Positions 11,341 to 24,889 are shown, counted from the first letter of the stretch. The stretch is 64,000 nucleotides of DNA from Brachynemurus nebulosus (GCA_035578155.1 JAPWDM010000005.1:25294877-25358876); one strand, 5' to 3'. The notes: generated by a model from the letters alone, not told the origin. Program-made: numbers and translations.

Positions 11341-12923
11341 TCAGTAGCGCATACAGCAAAAATCCACTTGTCGCACACTCCAAGAAGTGCGACATCGACA
11401 TAAAGTGAGGGGAGAGTCCACACCTCGTTTACTCACTAGTCATAGACGGTCATGTATCGTCATACTGTATGCTTATCTTAAAGTATTATTAATTTACCTA
11501 TGCATGTTATATTACAGGTTTTGAATCGATTCTTGCAATTGTTATACATTGTTGATTTTAATGCAATTTATTATTTTTCGTTATTATTAAAAAACATAAT
11601 ATTTGTTATTATTTTTTATTTAAATTGAGTTTAATTATATTTATTTAATAGAGTTCAACGTATTATTATTATCATTATCATTATTTGAATAAAAAAGTGT
11701 TTAAAAAATTTATTTTACAATTTTTGTTGAATTAGAAAATATAGTTTCTATCTTTTGATTTGATATTTTGTAGTTGCAAAATTTGTTGCCATAATATTTT
11801 CTTTAAAAAAATATAAGAAAAAACACAATTTAAAAAGTGAAAATAGTAACAATTTTTACATTATTTTTCCAAATTTTTTAATGCAAACATGGCTGACTAT
11901 GCTTCAATTTTAATTTTAAAGTTTGGGGTATACTAGAAAAAGAAATATATATTGGAATTTTACATGCTATTTATAATATTTGTCTCTTTTTAACGTGTAC
12001 GTATTATCTTTCGTACGTAATATAAATTACTAGTTCTTTCATTTCTAATGTCTATGGTCAAACATATTCATCTATTTCTTTAATAAAACGTAAAAATGTA
12101 CTTAAATGCTTTATATACTATATCCCGAAAATTGAGAAACAGTAATCACTGAGGACCTATATTTAATGCGTGTCAAACACGCACTTGACGACTTTTTTAA
12201 TGTCAAATCAGTCCGCAGAAAAAAATTAAAAAAACAAATAGACACTATTATTGGCGTTTCAAAACTGTCAAATAATTGCAAAGAATTAAATTTAAAGCTT
12301 TTTGTTTTTATAGTAACGAGAATAACAATGAGTCCGTTCCATACACCCTTCATTAACATATTTTACGTTTGCGCCTGCACAGTAACTATCATTACTCTGA
12401 TTGTAGTGAAATTTATAGGGGACTATATTTACTATGACCATGCCTCCAAATATCTCAAGTTTATCACAGTTTCTTACAAATATCTCAAAAAATATTGATT
12501 TTCCGTCAAAAGTGATTATTGTCGTAGTTTATAAAATTTACTACAAAAAGGTTTTTGTTACTCTTTCCCGTAAATCCATCACTTTCGGTGATATTTGAGT
12601 GTTAATGTATTTTGGTCAAACGACATGTTTATGAATATTGTTTACATTCAAATAGGGACAAATAAACAAATAAATAACTCCATTGTTATAAATTACTAAA
12701 TATCTATATTACATGAACATTGTATTAATAAATAAAAAATCTTATACAAAATACACCGTCAGTATGTAGGTACTTTAGTAAACCGTACGGCCAGCTAGGC
12801 GAAGTGTTGTGCGGGTGAACTTACAACGACCAATACTCATTCGTTTTCCGTTGCATACAGCGTCAAACATAGGCGGTTAATGTTGTTGTGTCAATACTAC
12901 ACTGAATTATTATCAACACTATA
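11341..12923. other. No gene seen; family D fragment near 12140-12260
   Basis: Very A+T-rich. Around 12165 the D core reads tgcgtgtcaaacacgcactt. The 110-codon frame at 12166-12498 overlaps this repeat and has no known motif. A CpG-containing patch at 12780-12880 has no ORF. Confidence 0.4.
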
Positions 12924-15366
12924 GGGTTGACCGGGGTAATTGTCAATGGATTTTCATGAATTGAGATAAAAGCGTTGTTTTAAGTATTTTTTATTTTATA
13001 TATTACATTATGGTTAATTTATTTTTAATTCTACATTATTCAGGATGCACCACACAAATTTTGAGCAAATTCGTATGAAAAACAAAAATTCTATAAGCCA
13101 TTCACATTTTTCCGGTACGGTTTTGCAAATCTTATGAATTTTGGGGTAAAAGTGAATGCCATCAGAAAAATTATTTAGAATACATTACAAGAGAAGTGAG
13201 GTACATCAGAGTAAAGCCCAGCTCAAATTCTTCACATTTACCCCACATTCAAATTTTTCATCATATTTTAGCGGTTACAATTTCTCTTTGTTTAATACAA
13301 GTTACCCATACCTCAAATTTGTACAAAAAATCAAGGTTAAATAAAAATAACAAAAACTGTAGGAATAAACTTATTACAAGCTAAAAATGATATTTTGATG
13401 ATATTTTACCATTTTATCATATAAAAAATCAAAAAATTACATGATTTTCATACAAAAACAAGGAAAGTGAGACTTTTTCAAGGGAATACATTTAGTTAAC
13501 ATGAATAAAAAACAACAATCTATTAGGTCTAATACTGTAAATGAAAAAAAAAAATGGTTTTGTGTTAATCCTACTGCCCTTGGACACTCACAGAAACATT
13601 GAAAACAAGTAATTTTTCTGTTTTTGTAAGTTGTTATTGGATAAGGGAGCACAGCAATGAATTCGTAGATTGATACACAAAACATCGCTCTTTACACAAT
13701 TTTTTTTTTTTTGTATTGTTTGTACAACGGAAACTTGTACAATAATGTCAGCAGCATCTTCATCAATATTTTCAACTCTGAAAAGAACACTACTGAAATT
13801 TTTGACCGAATGGGGGCATTTGTGAATGACGTTCACAATTACCCCACAATTTTAAAATCATGGGGTAATTGTGAATTGGTAATAAATTGTCCAATTTTTT
13901 TAGCAGTTAATAAGGAACTCTCTCAGGGTTTAGACTACTTCTTTAGAAGTACTTTTGACCATTTCTTATCTTTTAAAAAAAGAAAATGTATTAAAAAAAA
14001 TTTTTTTTTGAGGATTGGTCGAAGTAAGATACACAAAATTTTGCAAGGGTTTTTCAAAATAAAAAAAAGATACTAATACTTGGAGAATTGTTATCAAATT
14101 TTTATAGCATATTAAGAAAGGACAAAAAACATACTAAGAGTTGATTTTTAACAATATTAATGTTATTTTAGAAATTATAGGCGCCGTTCACAATTGGGTA
14201 TTTGACTGTGGTTGTAAAAAATACTACTTTCATTTTTAAATGATTATTTAAGTTATAAGAGTACCAAATATTGCGATTTTACAAGTAATATCGCTCAAAA
14301 ATATGAAAATTTTATTTTTAAAAAATTACAAAATTTACGGTAATGATGACGTAATCAAAAACATTAATTTGAAATGGCTTACGTCACCGCTCAGTATTTA
14401 TTAAAATGTTACGGTCGTAAGCTTAGTAACCGTAATAACAAAATAGTTGTCATTATATTTCTCACATTTTATCTGTATTTCATTGCGTTTTGTGTTATTT
14501 TGCGTAACATATTAAGAACGGGAGTTGGATTTATAAAAACTGATAATTATAATCTGCCGGGAATTGATCCTTTAATGGTAACAAGTTTCCTTGCAATCAA
14601 CAGTGATTTTTGTTCGACAAAATTTAATAATAATTTTATTTAATTTTATAAAAATTTTTATTAAAATTTAATAATATATAAAAACTTTTATGTAATTTTA
14701 AATAACGCACTGTTTTTAATATTTTTAAAAATAGATAACATACACGACACTTATGGAAATAATTTTTATTTTTAGTTTTGGGTCCGCAAAACAGTCATAT
14801 GGTGAAGGTGTCAGGATATGTGTTACTGAACGTGAGGGAAATTCCACATCGTTAATGTAAAATTTGTCCTGAACCTAAAATTCATGCTATAAATCTTGTT
14901 CAGTTTGGGTCGGGAAATAAATAACACGCAACAAGTAACTAATTAAATATAAAATGTTATACAATAATTTAGTGAAAAAAAAACTGCACTTGGGAGAGTG
15001 ATTGAATTTTTTTTTTTTTAGTTTTGGCAATGAAATTTGAGCCAATGCCATGTGATTCAAAGTTTTCAAATATTGTTCTTACCTTCCGATTTCCTTTCAA
15101 AACTAAAATTGTGAAAAAATGACAACAAAATACTTGACAATGCTGAGCGGTGACGTCATGCTTTGCCATGTAAAGAAATGATACTGTTTTAGCGGGAAAT
15201 TTTTAACACATATAAAAAGACATCTTTTTCGCCTATTGTCGATGAATTTTTTTAAAAAAAAAAGTATTTCTAACATCATATTAGAGGTATACGAATAATT
15301 TAACATACTTTTTAAAAAATTGTCAACTACCCAATTGCCCCAATTCATAATTACCCCGGTCAACCC
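12924..15366. mobile_element. Pogo/Tc1-like non-autonomous transposon, copy 2 (interrupted)
   Basis: Same TIR and internal sequence as 1010-2294, flanked by TA (12922-12923 and 15367-15368). The body follows copy 1 closely to 14191, then is split by a 1.1-kb insertion and resumes at 15333 with the last 34 bp. Frames of about 120 codons on plus and 82 on minus occur, but neither resembles a transposase core; the minus-strand one reads RVENIDEDAADIIVQVS, possibly the remains of an acidic tail. Confidence 0.85.
14196..15332. mobile_element. Nested TIR transposon with AATT duplication
   Basis: Starts GGGTATTTGAC and ends GTCAACTACCC, its near-perfect inverse. It is flanked by AATT (14192-14195, 15333-15336), which is single in copy 1 at the same place apart from a small change. 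Longer subterminal inverted similarity includes gacgtcaccgctcag near 15150 (reverse complement) against cgtcaccgctcag near 14380. No coding frame of note. The superfamily was not identified. Confidence 0.75.
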
Positions 15367-15391
15367 TACCTAAACACAACCGATATTACTA

Positions 15392-15648
15392 CATATCGCG
15401 CGTTTTCTGTCTCAACCTCGTATCTGAAAAATCCCAATTTTTGGACACACAAACAAAACGTATTTAAATCTGTATCTTCATCACTATGAACTTAAGATTT
15501 ATGCTAATTATACCCATTGATGTTGGCTACCTATGTATATAAATATATATAGATAAGTATATGTATAAATACAGTATTTAATATGATTTTTGTGTGTCCT
15601 AAAACATGTAGTTTTTGATATACGAGGTTAGACAGAAAACGCGCGATG
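15392..15648. mobile_element. TA-duplicating mariner-type MITE
   Basis: Left CATATCGCGCGTTTTCTGTC; right, inverted, CATCGCGCGTTTTCTGTC. Flanked by TA at 15390-15391 and 15649-15650. 257 bp, no ORF. Confidence 0.8.
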
Positions 15649-15650
15649 TA

Positions 15651-17814
15651 CCCTGTGACTCATCGGAACATTTCTAAGAGCACTTCTAAGAAAGTAGTGT
15701 GCTGAGCAACAGTGAGCAACAGTAGCAACACTTATGCACTTGCTTAGTTGTTTGGTATAATTTAACTTTAGGATAGGATATAACTGGATCCGAAACGTTT
15801 TGCTGAGCCGTAGTGTATACAATGATGGGCATACGGCATGTACCATTCACTAAATAGAGAGAATTCTATAAAAAAATAGCCTTGATTATTAGGACAAAAA
15901 ACCGTATGAGAATATTAAGCTTTTTAACGCAACTCAGTGTAATAATATGTGACGGTTTTGTCACAGATTATTAAGTCTCCGCAATGAAATCTTTTTTTGT
16001 GTAGGAAAATTGAAATATTTAAATAAATCTAGCGACAAATTCAATTACAAATTCGAGATGTTACTACTTTCAGTTGTGTATGTAAGCTTGAAATGGAAAA
16101 CGTGGGTAAAAACGGAATCTCGAAGTATTGGGTCGTGAGCGCTTAACTTTGATTAACATATTATTTAGAATTAAATTCGCAGTTTTTCAGATATCTTAAA
16201 AATTTGTTTGCCGCAATGTGTTTTTCAGATAGATTTCAGATCCCAAATAGTTTTTGCAGCGCTCCCACCATAATTGATGTTTATTTTATTTGATTGTAGT
16301 ATCGTACTGTGTAATTAACACTTTACGGTCCATGTTCACAGTATCTGTAAATAACCAAAACAACTGTAGAGGCCAATTGCGATCAAACATGTGTGCGATC
16401 TTACCACAAGCAGGTACCGACCAGTAACCAACACGCATTTCTAGACGGATAACCCATAAAAATATAATTTTATAATATCATTTTTCTGTTTTTGTAATTG
16501 TATTGGAATGCGTACATGTAATAAAGGTTGCCTGTGTTTTTTATATTTTTTCTTATCATGATCAGTGTTTTTTTTTTATTATTAAAAATGTGTATGTTTA
16601 CACATGTTCAATCATTTCGTGAATTTATTTATATAAAATTTCTTTTTTTTAAATAATTCTTTAAAAATATTGTCGGTCCCTGGGAAGTTTGACACTGAGG
16701 CCACAATAATGGCACTTACGAGCCTCGGTAAGTAATATACTATTTCAATAGTTTCTTTCTCTTGGAGCATATAATAATTTGAGGAAGACTATTGTGAATT
16801 TTAATGTACTGCACCCTATATATCTACGATCCATTCCGTGAAGGGTCATAAAGAGTTGCTTCTTATAGTGATATTTGAACAAATTGTGTCAGTTTAAGTT
16901 CTTCTTTCCGATGCCTACCGGTCCTTCCCGGCAAGTCTGGAGCCCAAGTTTCAAATCTGATCGCTACGGCCCCTTTCTGTCTCGGACATTTCAGACGTTT
17001 ACTGTATTTCAACTGAAATATTACGTACAATAAATAAATTTATACGCAGAGATATGTACATATCGTACCATTTGTATCGGCACATATATTTAATTCCAAG
17101 ACGTTTATTTTTAAGATGTTATAATTATAAATAGAAAATCTATTTTCTGATTTAGTTTTCCTCTTTGCAAATTCACCCATTTTCTAGTTACTTTATTTAC
17201 TAATTATGTAATTTTCTTGTTGTTGACATAAATTTTATAAATATCAATATATTATATAAGAATTTTTATTAATAAAATGAACAATTAACCTAAATGTTAG
17301 ATAATAATTAATCGCATTATTACAAATCTTTAGACAATTGAAAATTACTTAAGGCAAAAGGTGCCGGAGACGTGAAAGGGCCCCAAAAGTAAAAAGTAGA
17401 AGTGAATATAGTGAATCCTTATATTTTAAACCAGTACACGATACAAGCTTCAGTGAATTTTTAACTTGAAAAGTTATCACAGCAGAAAACATTAGTTAAT
17501 TTTCCAAAGATGTTGCACTGTAGCCGAAAATGTTATGTTTAAATGTGACCCTACTCATTATCGAAAGAATGTTTAATAAAAATAATACCCCTCTCACAGT
17601 ATTTTGAGAGCGGATTTCCCAGGACTTACATTTAAAGATAGAAGTTCCTAGAAGTTCAAATTCATAGAATAAAAGATTCAACAAATAAAAACAAAAATAC
17701 CCCTGTCGCAGCATCCTGCATAACATAGCGAATTTCCGTTTATAAAAATTCGTTTTTCTCAGAAACTAGTTGACATAGAAAAAAAGTTTAAAGACCTTTT
17801 TTATGTAATTTTTT
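15651..17814. other. No firm gene; weak exon-like spot at about 16670-16718
   Basis: Mostly anonymous DNA. Around 16670-16718 a locally GC-richer open stretch ends in CTCG|GTAAGT, a good donor-like site, but it is too short to support alone. Confidence 0.35.
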
Positions 17815-18023
17815 CTTCTCTTTAAAATGGTGTAAAAAAATTTTGAAAAAATTTTTGAATAAGTGGAAATTTTGGCAGAAAACTAATTTTTTGCAAGAAC
17901 AAAAACCATGTTCGTGGCATCCGACGTGTCTGGCTGACGAACTCATCCAAGGGTTTGGGACTTCCAATGTCCTCACCAAGTTTTCGTAAAAACTGGATAC
18001 TTCGTTCGAGAGTTATCGCACGG
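17815..18023 (+). repeat. Module C (copy 2)
   Basis: Contains the conserved segments gcatccgacgtgtctggct, gaactcatccaagggtttgg and ttcgttcgagagttatcgc. It runs straight into a (CA)n(TA)n tract, like the 3' tail of a retroposon. Confidence 0.65.
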
Positions 18024-18037
18024 ACACACACACACAC

Positions 18038-18119
<82 letters not shown>
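18024..18119. repeat. (CA)n(TA)n microsatellite
   Basis: Short CA run followed by a long TA run between modules C and B. Confidence 0.95.
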
Positions 18120-18121
<2 letters not shown>

Positions 18122-18226
18122 GGTTTCTAGGGACCTTAAAACAAATTTCTGACATAGTCCCGGACTCAGGTCGCGTCATGACAGTGGCTTTAATAGCTGA
18201 ATTCCATTCTGGAAATTCGCTAAAAT
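18120..18226 (+). repeat. Repeat module B (copy 1)
   Basis: About 105 bp with segments gggaccttaaaac, gtcccggactcaggtcg, gtcatgacagtggct and ttctggaaattcgctaaaa. Other copies are at 24490-24607 (minus), 24735-24870 (plus) and 46406-46484 (plus). The 46.4-kb copy shows that it moves as a unit. Confidence 0.65.
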
Positions 18227-18469
18227 TATAAAATATGTTAAGTAATCAGAGTCTGTCAGAGTCATAATTAATAAATTTTTGACAACGAAAATTGTCTTTG
18301 AAATAAAACTTAGAGATACCAACATATTTACTAGCAAATCTTAATTAGTATCTCACTGTAATTAGTACAGTGAGATCGGTTGAGAGAATCGGCTGAGTTA
18401 TGAGATTTATTTTTCTTACTTCTTTCTAATGATGTATGCAGAGCTCGAAACTGTGCTTTTAGGACGTTT

Positions 18470-18965
18470 TAATATTTCACCCCCACCCCCACTATTTTTA
18501 AGCTATAATTTCATGTTTTTTTCGACGTTTTCGAAGTTTTCGACCTAGATGGCTGAAATTTTGTATTCGGATTGAGTTAGTATCAAGGGTGTGCCTTTTG
18601 GGGGTCTCAAATTTAACCCTTACCCCCACCATTTTTATACTAAAAAAACATGATTTTTCTTGTTTTTTAGCAGTTTTGTCAGGGTCAAAACCTCCCCAAA
18701 TAAATCTAGAGGGTTGAAATTTTGTGAATAGGGCAAGTTAATAACCAGCCACTGCTTTCAACTTTTAACCCTTACCCCACGATTTTTACGCCAATATTCC
18801 CTTGATTTTTTTGCTTTTTTTCTAAGACCCCTAGAGACTTTCTGAGTAAACCTAGAGGGCTGAAATTTTGTACATGTATTGAGATAGTATCCAGTTAGTG
18901 CCTTTTAGGGATTCCACAATACTTGCCCCCCACTTCTTCCATTTTTACATCGGAATTCAATGGTA
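18470..18965. repeat. Diverged tandem repeat, period about 145-162 bp, three units
   Basis: The block CTAGA(T/G)GG(C/T)TGAAATTTTG recurs at 18545, 18707 and 18852, each time followed by a tract of cccccac-type runs and catttttac. Not an ORF. Confidence 0.65.
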
Positions 18966-19290
18966 TTTTTATATCTTTTAAAATGATTTATTTTAATACT
19001 AATATAAGTAAGCATAGTTTAAAAAAAAGTGAACTAACTTTATAATAAATGTAATAAATATTGTAATTCTTAAATACCTTCATGTCTTACCAAAAATACC
19101 AAAATATCTTCATAAAGGCCTTCCAGTTCACTATTTAAGGTCCTTTTTAATATTTAAAAATAAAACACAAAGGCTATTGGCGGATAAGCATGGGTAGGAA
19201 TGCCTTCGTACGAATTGTGATGACTTTCTTCCTGCTAACTGCTATCGACATAAAATTGAAATTTACTGAGATTCAGCCCTAATAAACTTA

Positions 19291-19983
19291 TGGCTGATTG
19301 CACCAACATTAATTTAATCAGAACTTAATGGCCATTAGTAAATCAGAGATTAACTAACCCCGATTTGTCTGTTGCGCCATTTAAAATATACCAATGGTTA
19401 ACTAATGTACGTTAACGGTCAATTTTGACTAGCAACGGTGTCTGATTTGTTTTTATAGGATATGAAATGAGACATAAGAGAAGCAAATGCTAGTAAGCTG
19501 ATAATATCACATGGTTAAAAAATTTAAATCTGCATATTTTGAAATAGGTAGCGCCTGCTTGATTTATATAATATTAGAAAATATTTAATTTATGTTTACG
19601 TAAAACATTTCGAAACTGTGATTTGACGATTGTGAAGATATTTTTCAATTTAAAAATGAAAAAATGAAATAGATTCCAAAATTTTACAGAAAAAGAAAAT
19701 TTTAATTGAAATTGTACAAAAGTATATTTTAATAGTAGAAAAAAATTTAAATATAAATTTTAATAAATATAAATACTATGGAAACTAGCATCAAAATATG
19801 GACTAAACGCTGATTAAATATTTAATTGCCCAATATCCATCCATTAACTTAACGGACGATTTAATCATCAGTTAACAAAAATTAACTTTGGTGCAACAGA
19901 TAATCAGAGATTTTAACTACAGTTAAAGTTAATCATTGATTAAGGTCTTAACGGCCGATTAAAAATGTTGGTGCAATCGGCCA
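19291..19983. mobile_element. TTA-duplicating TIR element (PIF/Harbinger-like)
   Basis: Left TGGCTGATTGCACCAACATT; right inverted TGGCCGATTGCACCAACATT. TTA lies on both sides (19288-19290, 19984-19986). Subterminal words gattaa and ttaatca recur near both ends. No ORF. A 3-bp TTA duplication fits PIF/Harbinger; the family call is inference. Confidence 0.75.
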
Positions 19984-20149
19984 TTAAACCCTTTTTTAAA
20001 GCACCGATCAGCCGGACACTTATCATCAGTTTTGAAAACACTAAAATGACAATCCGCCTGTACCCTTTCAACCACATTTAGATATCTTGAAAATACCGAA
20101 GATGTAGCGGAAAATTCAACTCCCGTGATGGGGCCCCGCTGCTCACGGG

Positions 20150-20400
20150 ATTTTCTCCTTCTTTCCGAAAGTGTAAAAAAAAATTTAGAAAATTTTTGAA
20201 TTGTAGAAAATTTTGGCCAAAAACTCATTTTTACTCTTATCAAAACTCAAAATACCCAAAAATTATGTTCTAGGCATAGGACGTGTTTGGTTAAGAAACT
20301 CATCCAAAGATGTCTGGCTTCCAAAGTTTTTCCAAAATTTTATAAGAATAGAATGTTTCGTTCAAGAGTTATCGTGCGGACACATAAATACATACATACA
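20150..20400 (+). repeat. Module C (copy 3)
   Basis: Same order of segments as 17815-18023, ending in gttatcgtgcggacac and a short acataaatacatacata tail instead of a long TA run. Confidence 0.6.
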
Positions 20401-20515
20401 ATTTTAACTTCAAATTAACCAGAATACATATAATTATTTTTTTTCTGTACAAAACCAATTTTGATTTTAATTATTTAGAAATTGTGGTCCATTTGAGTTT
20501 AGTTTAGGTTAATTA

Positions 20516-20903
20516 CAGGGCCGTAACTAGGCCTTGAGAGGCTCCGGGGCACAAAGTACATTCGGGACCCCTACGCCGTCCCGGGCAAAAACAAAAATTC
20601 CGCCGAAACAAAAAGCGGCGACCTTTTTTTTGCTCGTCAGTCGTTTGGCGCCCTAATTTTACAGAAAAGCCGTCCTTAAAATTCTGCCCCCCCGGCGGAA
20701 AAATAAAAAGAGGCGACCTTGTTTTTATGCTTTTCAGTCGTTTGCTCATGTGCTGCTCTAATTTTACAGAAATACCGCCCTTAATATTTGCCAAGAAATT
20801 AAGAAATTTACAAATTTGGAATTTTTTGTATTCTCTTGGGGGCCCCCTTTGGCTGGGGGCCCCGGGGCAATACCCCGGCCGCCCCAGCCTAGTTACGGCT
20901 CTG
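20516..20903. mobile_element. hAT MITE with perfect 8-bp duplication
   Basis: Ends CAGGGCCGTAACTAGGC and GCCTAGTTACGGCTCTG, flanked by identical GTTAATTA (20508-20515, 20904-20911). Interior GC-rich with ggggcccc runs. 388 bp, no transposase. Confidence 0.93.
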
Positions 20904-20911
20904 GTTAATTA

Positions 20912-23045
20912 GTACAATTAAATCTGACAACCATTGAGGGCAATTGCCTGGGCGTTTGCACTGATCGGAACAGTCCATAAAACGTAGTTCTCGTACAGCT
21001 TACAAATTTAAAATATTACCTAGAATTTTCCTTCGTCCTTAAGAGACTTATGTTCTAGTAAATACCAAGCTTATTCAAGTATCATTTATCCTTAAGTTAT
21101 GTTCTAGTAAATATCAAGTTTGATAACCTAAATATTTTTTTATGTAAAAACATAATTCTGATATTATAAATTGATTTTACTTGAACAAACCGGATTGTCG
21201 GGCGGAGGGGGGGGCATATTAACAGGACGAAATAAATGACTAGACGACTCTGTAACCGGTAAGCACGACAACGTGAAGCTTCGTCGGGCTTTTGTGAGTG
21301 ACACATTCGCTCGCTACCATACTTGTCGGTTAACTTGAACGGAGAACAGAGCTTGAAAACGTCGAACTGACTGAAACATCGTCGTACCAAGTGAGATCAC
21401 GAAATTGTAAACGTAGGGAACGTTGATAACGTTATGCTTTGTACGGAATAACTTCAAAATCCGTATGTACCGTGTTCCACTGTATCGTTTGGTAACGCCA
21501 ATGTATTATAGCAATAATGTAGTACCGTAATATCATTAGACTACGGTGGATACGTGTGTACGACACAAGGGTCGAGCATGCGCAGTATGATTATGGCGCA
21601 CTACGCTCTACTGTGTGTTATTCTTTATTCGTATATATTTATGATCAACGTATTTTTTTTTTCGTTACAGCAAATTATGTTTTTAGAGGTTACGTTTTCT
21701 TATTTTTTCGTTCTTTTTTTCTATATATATTCTGTTGTTGCATAATGTACCTTCATAGAAATTTCAAGAATAGATTTTTTTCTGAAGACATGATGCAAAC
21801 TGAACGGAGATACGGTATTTTATTGACTTTTTGAAAATCAAACTTTTTTTACGAAATACTTGGTAGAGATGCTTATAGGATAGTTTGACAATCACTGATT
21901 TAACTTGAGTGAACTTTCGGAAGTGGGTTATTAGGTTACTAATAAAATTCCATTTATTTTCCCGAACACATCTAATAAATATACGCCTATCGTTAGGTAT
22001 TGTTGATTTACATTCAGCTTCAAAATTTATCACTCTAATAATAATTAGGCCAAAAAAACAATATGTTATTATGGTAAAGAATAAAAAAATTTACATCTTT
22101 TTTATCAAATAGTAGCAACTAGTAACGTAAGAAAAATTGACAAAAAAAAGGAAAATAAAACGGAAATCAAGATTAAGAAAAACGGAATGAAAATGAAATG
22201 GAAGAGTGAAAAGCTTTTTCTTTCATTTGTTTTATTGTAGGCAATGATCATTTTGTCTACCGTATTCAATTAAGTAAATTTTACAAGTCTTCGTTCCGAA
22301 TCGGAAAACAAAGAGCTCAGTAGAGAGAGACAAAAAAAGGTTTCCAGCTCAGCTCAATAAGACCGTAGTTTGGAATTAAAGGTTAATTTACACGATTTAG
22401 TCGACTATTCTTTTTGAATTTAATCATTTTTTAGTCAGCTACAACTATGCACTTCTCTTCATGCTGTTCTTAACAGTTTCAGAATTCCGTCAATAGACAG
22501 ATTCTATTACGGTTTCTATCATGACAGTATTATTAACATGTAAAAAAGCTTTTAGTGTACTTATTTTTTCGTAATTATTTTCATGAATAAGTACAATAAA
22601 CTCCTGCTTAATTACTGGGGAGGCAAATACTAGTGGTCTCCAATATTTCTAGAAGGAATTTCGTCATTTTGATAGCAAAAATTAGGAATTTACACTGAAA
22701 TTAACTTAATTCAAATCAGTCCCATAGAGTTTGGTTTCAGCAAAAAGGGTTCTTTTTAATCTAAGGACGTCATCAATTTTATTAAAATTTTTCAATACCG
22801 TAAAAATCGTAAACAAAATGACAAAATGACAAAAAACTAGAAGTGAATTGAAGGTTTTCAAAATCATTCTTTTCATACCGACCAAAACTAAGCATAGCAG
22901 ATCAATAGAAAATATCTCTGCGTCAAATCAGTTATGTTTAATTTTTTTTCTGTAATCTGAAAGCGTCCCTGTTTTCTATAATTCAGGTACGATATTTAAA
23001 GTTATTGGTATATGAGTCGACAGACTGATAAATAAAGCTCCTCAT
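20912..23045. other. No firm gene
   Basis: A CpG-containing patch at 21180-21420 carries a 97-codon minus frame (21097-21390) with no recognised motif; it could be an unannotated exon or chance. The rest is anonymous. Confidence 0.35.
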
Positions 23046-23197
23046 GTACCAACTATATTCTCGCCGAGGTAGGACGAGATTCCTCGCCGAGGTTGGCTCA
23101 GGCATATGACTAGCGTTATAACACCAATCACGAGGAACAACAAAGTGACCGTCTATATTCTCGTACTCGGTCAACCTCGCGAGAATGTAGTTGGTAC
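23046..23197. mobile_element. Short hairpin MITE
   Basis: GTACCAACTATATTCTCGCC at the left pairs with the inverted GTACCAACTACATTCTCGCG at the right. The arms cover most of 152 bp. Confidence 0.75.
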
Positions 23198-23298
23198 CTA
23201 AGACTATACAGTATACACGCTTGATGTTGCTATAAATGGTAGTATAATAGTGTTGAGTCACTCACGATTACTGTGCTGATACCATGCTGGTACCTATT

Positions 23299-23649
23299 CG
23301 GTCTCCCTTCACATTATAATGCCGCTCTCGGTACCCTATCAGTTCGGTCTCAGTTCGATACACAAATATTTTCATAACAACTGAATGCAAGCGGAGCGGA
23401 GTGGAATCATAAAAGTGTTTACACTATAGGTACAAGTCATAACAAGTCTGATATCGCTCCGATAGAATATAGAACTGAGTGGTATTAGTATTGGAGCGAT
23501 GTTGGAGCGGGAGCGTACCGCGACTGATATCGGAACGATATCGGAGTGATGATGTGAATACACTCATTGTGTTTTGTGTAAGAATATTTATCGAATCGGG
23601 AGCGTAGCGATATCGTACCGAGAGCGGAGCGATAATGTGGATCGGGCCT
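23299..23649. mobile_element. GC-rich palindromic MITE built from gagcgatatcg words
   Basis: cacattataatgccgctctc (left) matches, inverted, ccgctctcgg...cgataatgtgg (right). The inside is a degenerate iteration of ggagcgat/atcgctcc and gatatcg. The flanking duplication is unclear. Resembles the elements at 37219 and 54290. Confidence 0.6.
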
Positions 23650-24211
23650 AAAAGAGCGACTGTTTTAAGTGTGCGGTGTGCTGAAGTCTGTACTGTACTC
23701 TTGAAGTCTGTACTATTGGGATACATCATCAACATCAAAACAAAAGCTTCTACTTTTCAAAATATACATACATTTATAATTATAACAACAATTTATGGCT
23801 TCATGGGTTGTACAAAATCCGTTAAACAAGTTATTCTTAAAAACATTTATATGTATACAGTTCTAGTATACTTAAAATTGAATATCCTGTGCCCTATGTT
23901 ATTATTATAAAACTATAATAACGTAAGTGAGAATCAGCACAACCTATTCACATGTAGATACAATTTAGATGTGCCCGTGCCTAATATCTTGAATCTCTGT
24001 GAGATACAATATATACTTAGCATAACCACAGTACACTAGCACACTGTGCAAATGACTATCTTGGCGTACACGACACAGCACAGCATTGTGCTAGTGTGCT
24101 TGGTGTTCTATAGGCTTCAGAAGAGTCACTTGCTCTGGGCGCCACACCTCACTGTAGCACACATAAAAGAATCGTCTCGACCTAGCCCTATATAGTATAT
24201 ACTATATTATA
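23650..24211. other. Intergenic with one hairpin
   Basis: CACTAGCACACTGTGC (24034-24049) pairs with a match at 24078-24096. No gene. A 91-codon frame at 23635-23910 has no motif. Confidence 0.4.
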
Positions 24212-24490
24212 CAGCTGAACCTTTTTTATGCTGTGGATAGGGACCACATAAAAAAAAATCGCACAAAAAAAATATATTCAAAAATATCATAAATAGCTAT
24301 AAAAAGATTAGTTCGGTTCAGATTGTAAAAAAAAAACTTTTTTTATGCGGTGGATCGGGACCGCATAAAAAAAGTTTCATCGAAAATACATAACTCAAAA
24401 CGCTGAAAACCTCACAATTTTAATAGAAATTGCCTTTCTAAACAAGATAAAGCCTTAATTTACACGTAGGAACATTTTATTTCATTTTAG
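24212..24490 (+). mobile_element. Family A MITE (pogo/Tigger-type TIR), truncated
   Basis: Starts TA|CAGCTGAACCTTTTTTATG as in the complete copy at 40230-40675. The interior includes tttttatgcggtgga and gggaccgcataaaaaaa, internal repeats of the TIR word. The right end is replaced by the palindrome at 24456. Confidence 0.7.
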
Positions 24491-24612
24491 CGAATTTCCA
24501 AAAATGGAAATTCAGCTTTTACGGCAGGTGTGATGACACGACCTAAGCCCGGGACCATAACAGAAATATGTTTTGAGGTCCCCAGAATACGAAAATGATA
24601 TTCACTAAAATT

Positions 24613-24677
<65 letters not shown>

Positions 24678-24889
24678 GTATATATATATATAAATTTTTA
24701 TTTATTTTTAATTATATATATGTATATATATATAAATTTTAGTGAATATCATTTTCGTATTCTGGGGACCTCAAAACATATTTCTGTTATGGTCCCGGGC
24801 TTAGGTCGTGTCATCACACCTGCCGTAAAAGCTGAATTTCCATTTTTGGAAATTCGCTAAAATGAAATAAAATGTTCCTACGTGTAAAT

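Noticed and set aside
12166..12498. 110-codon frame.
   Set aside because: Its start is in the family D core, which also occurs in other places without an open frame.
13711..14076. 121-codon frame, and a similar 105-codon frame at 1747-2064.
   Set aside because: Both lie inside copies of the same TIR element and share sequence only because the copies are similar. No transposase motifs.
16670..16718. Short exon-like stretch with a good donor site.
   Set aside because: About 16 codons only, with no acceptor of quality and no neighbour exon.
21097..21390. 97-codon minus frame in a CpG-containing patch.
   Set aside because: No recognised motif, start or splice context. Kept only as a note in the intergenic entry.
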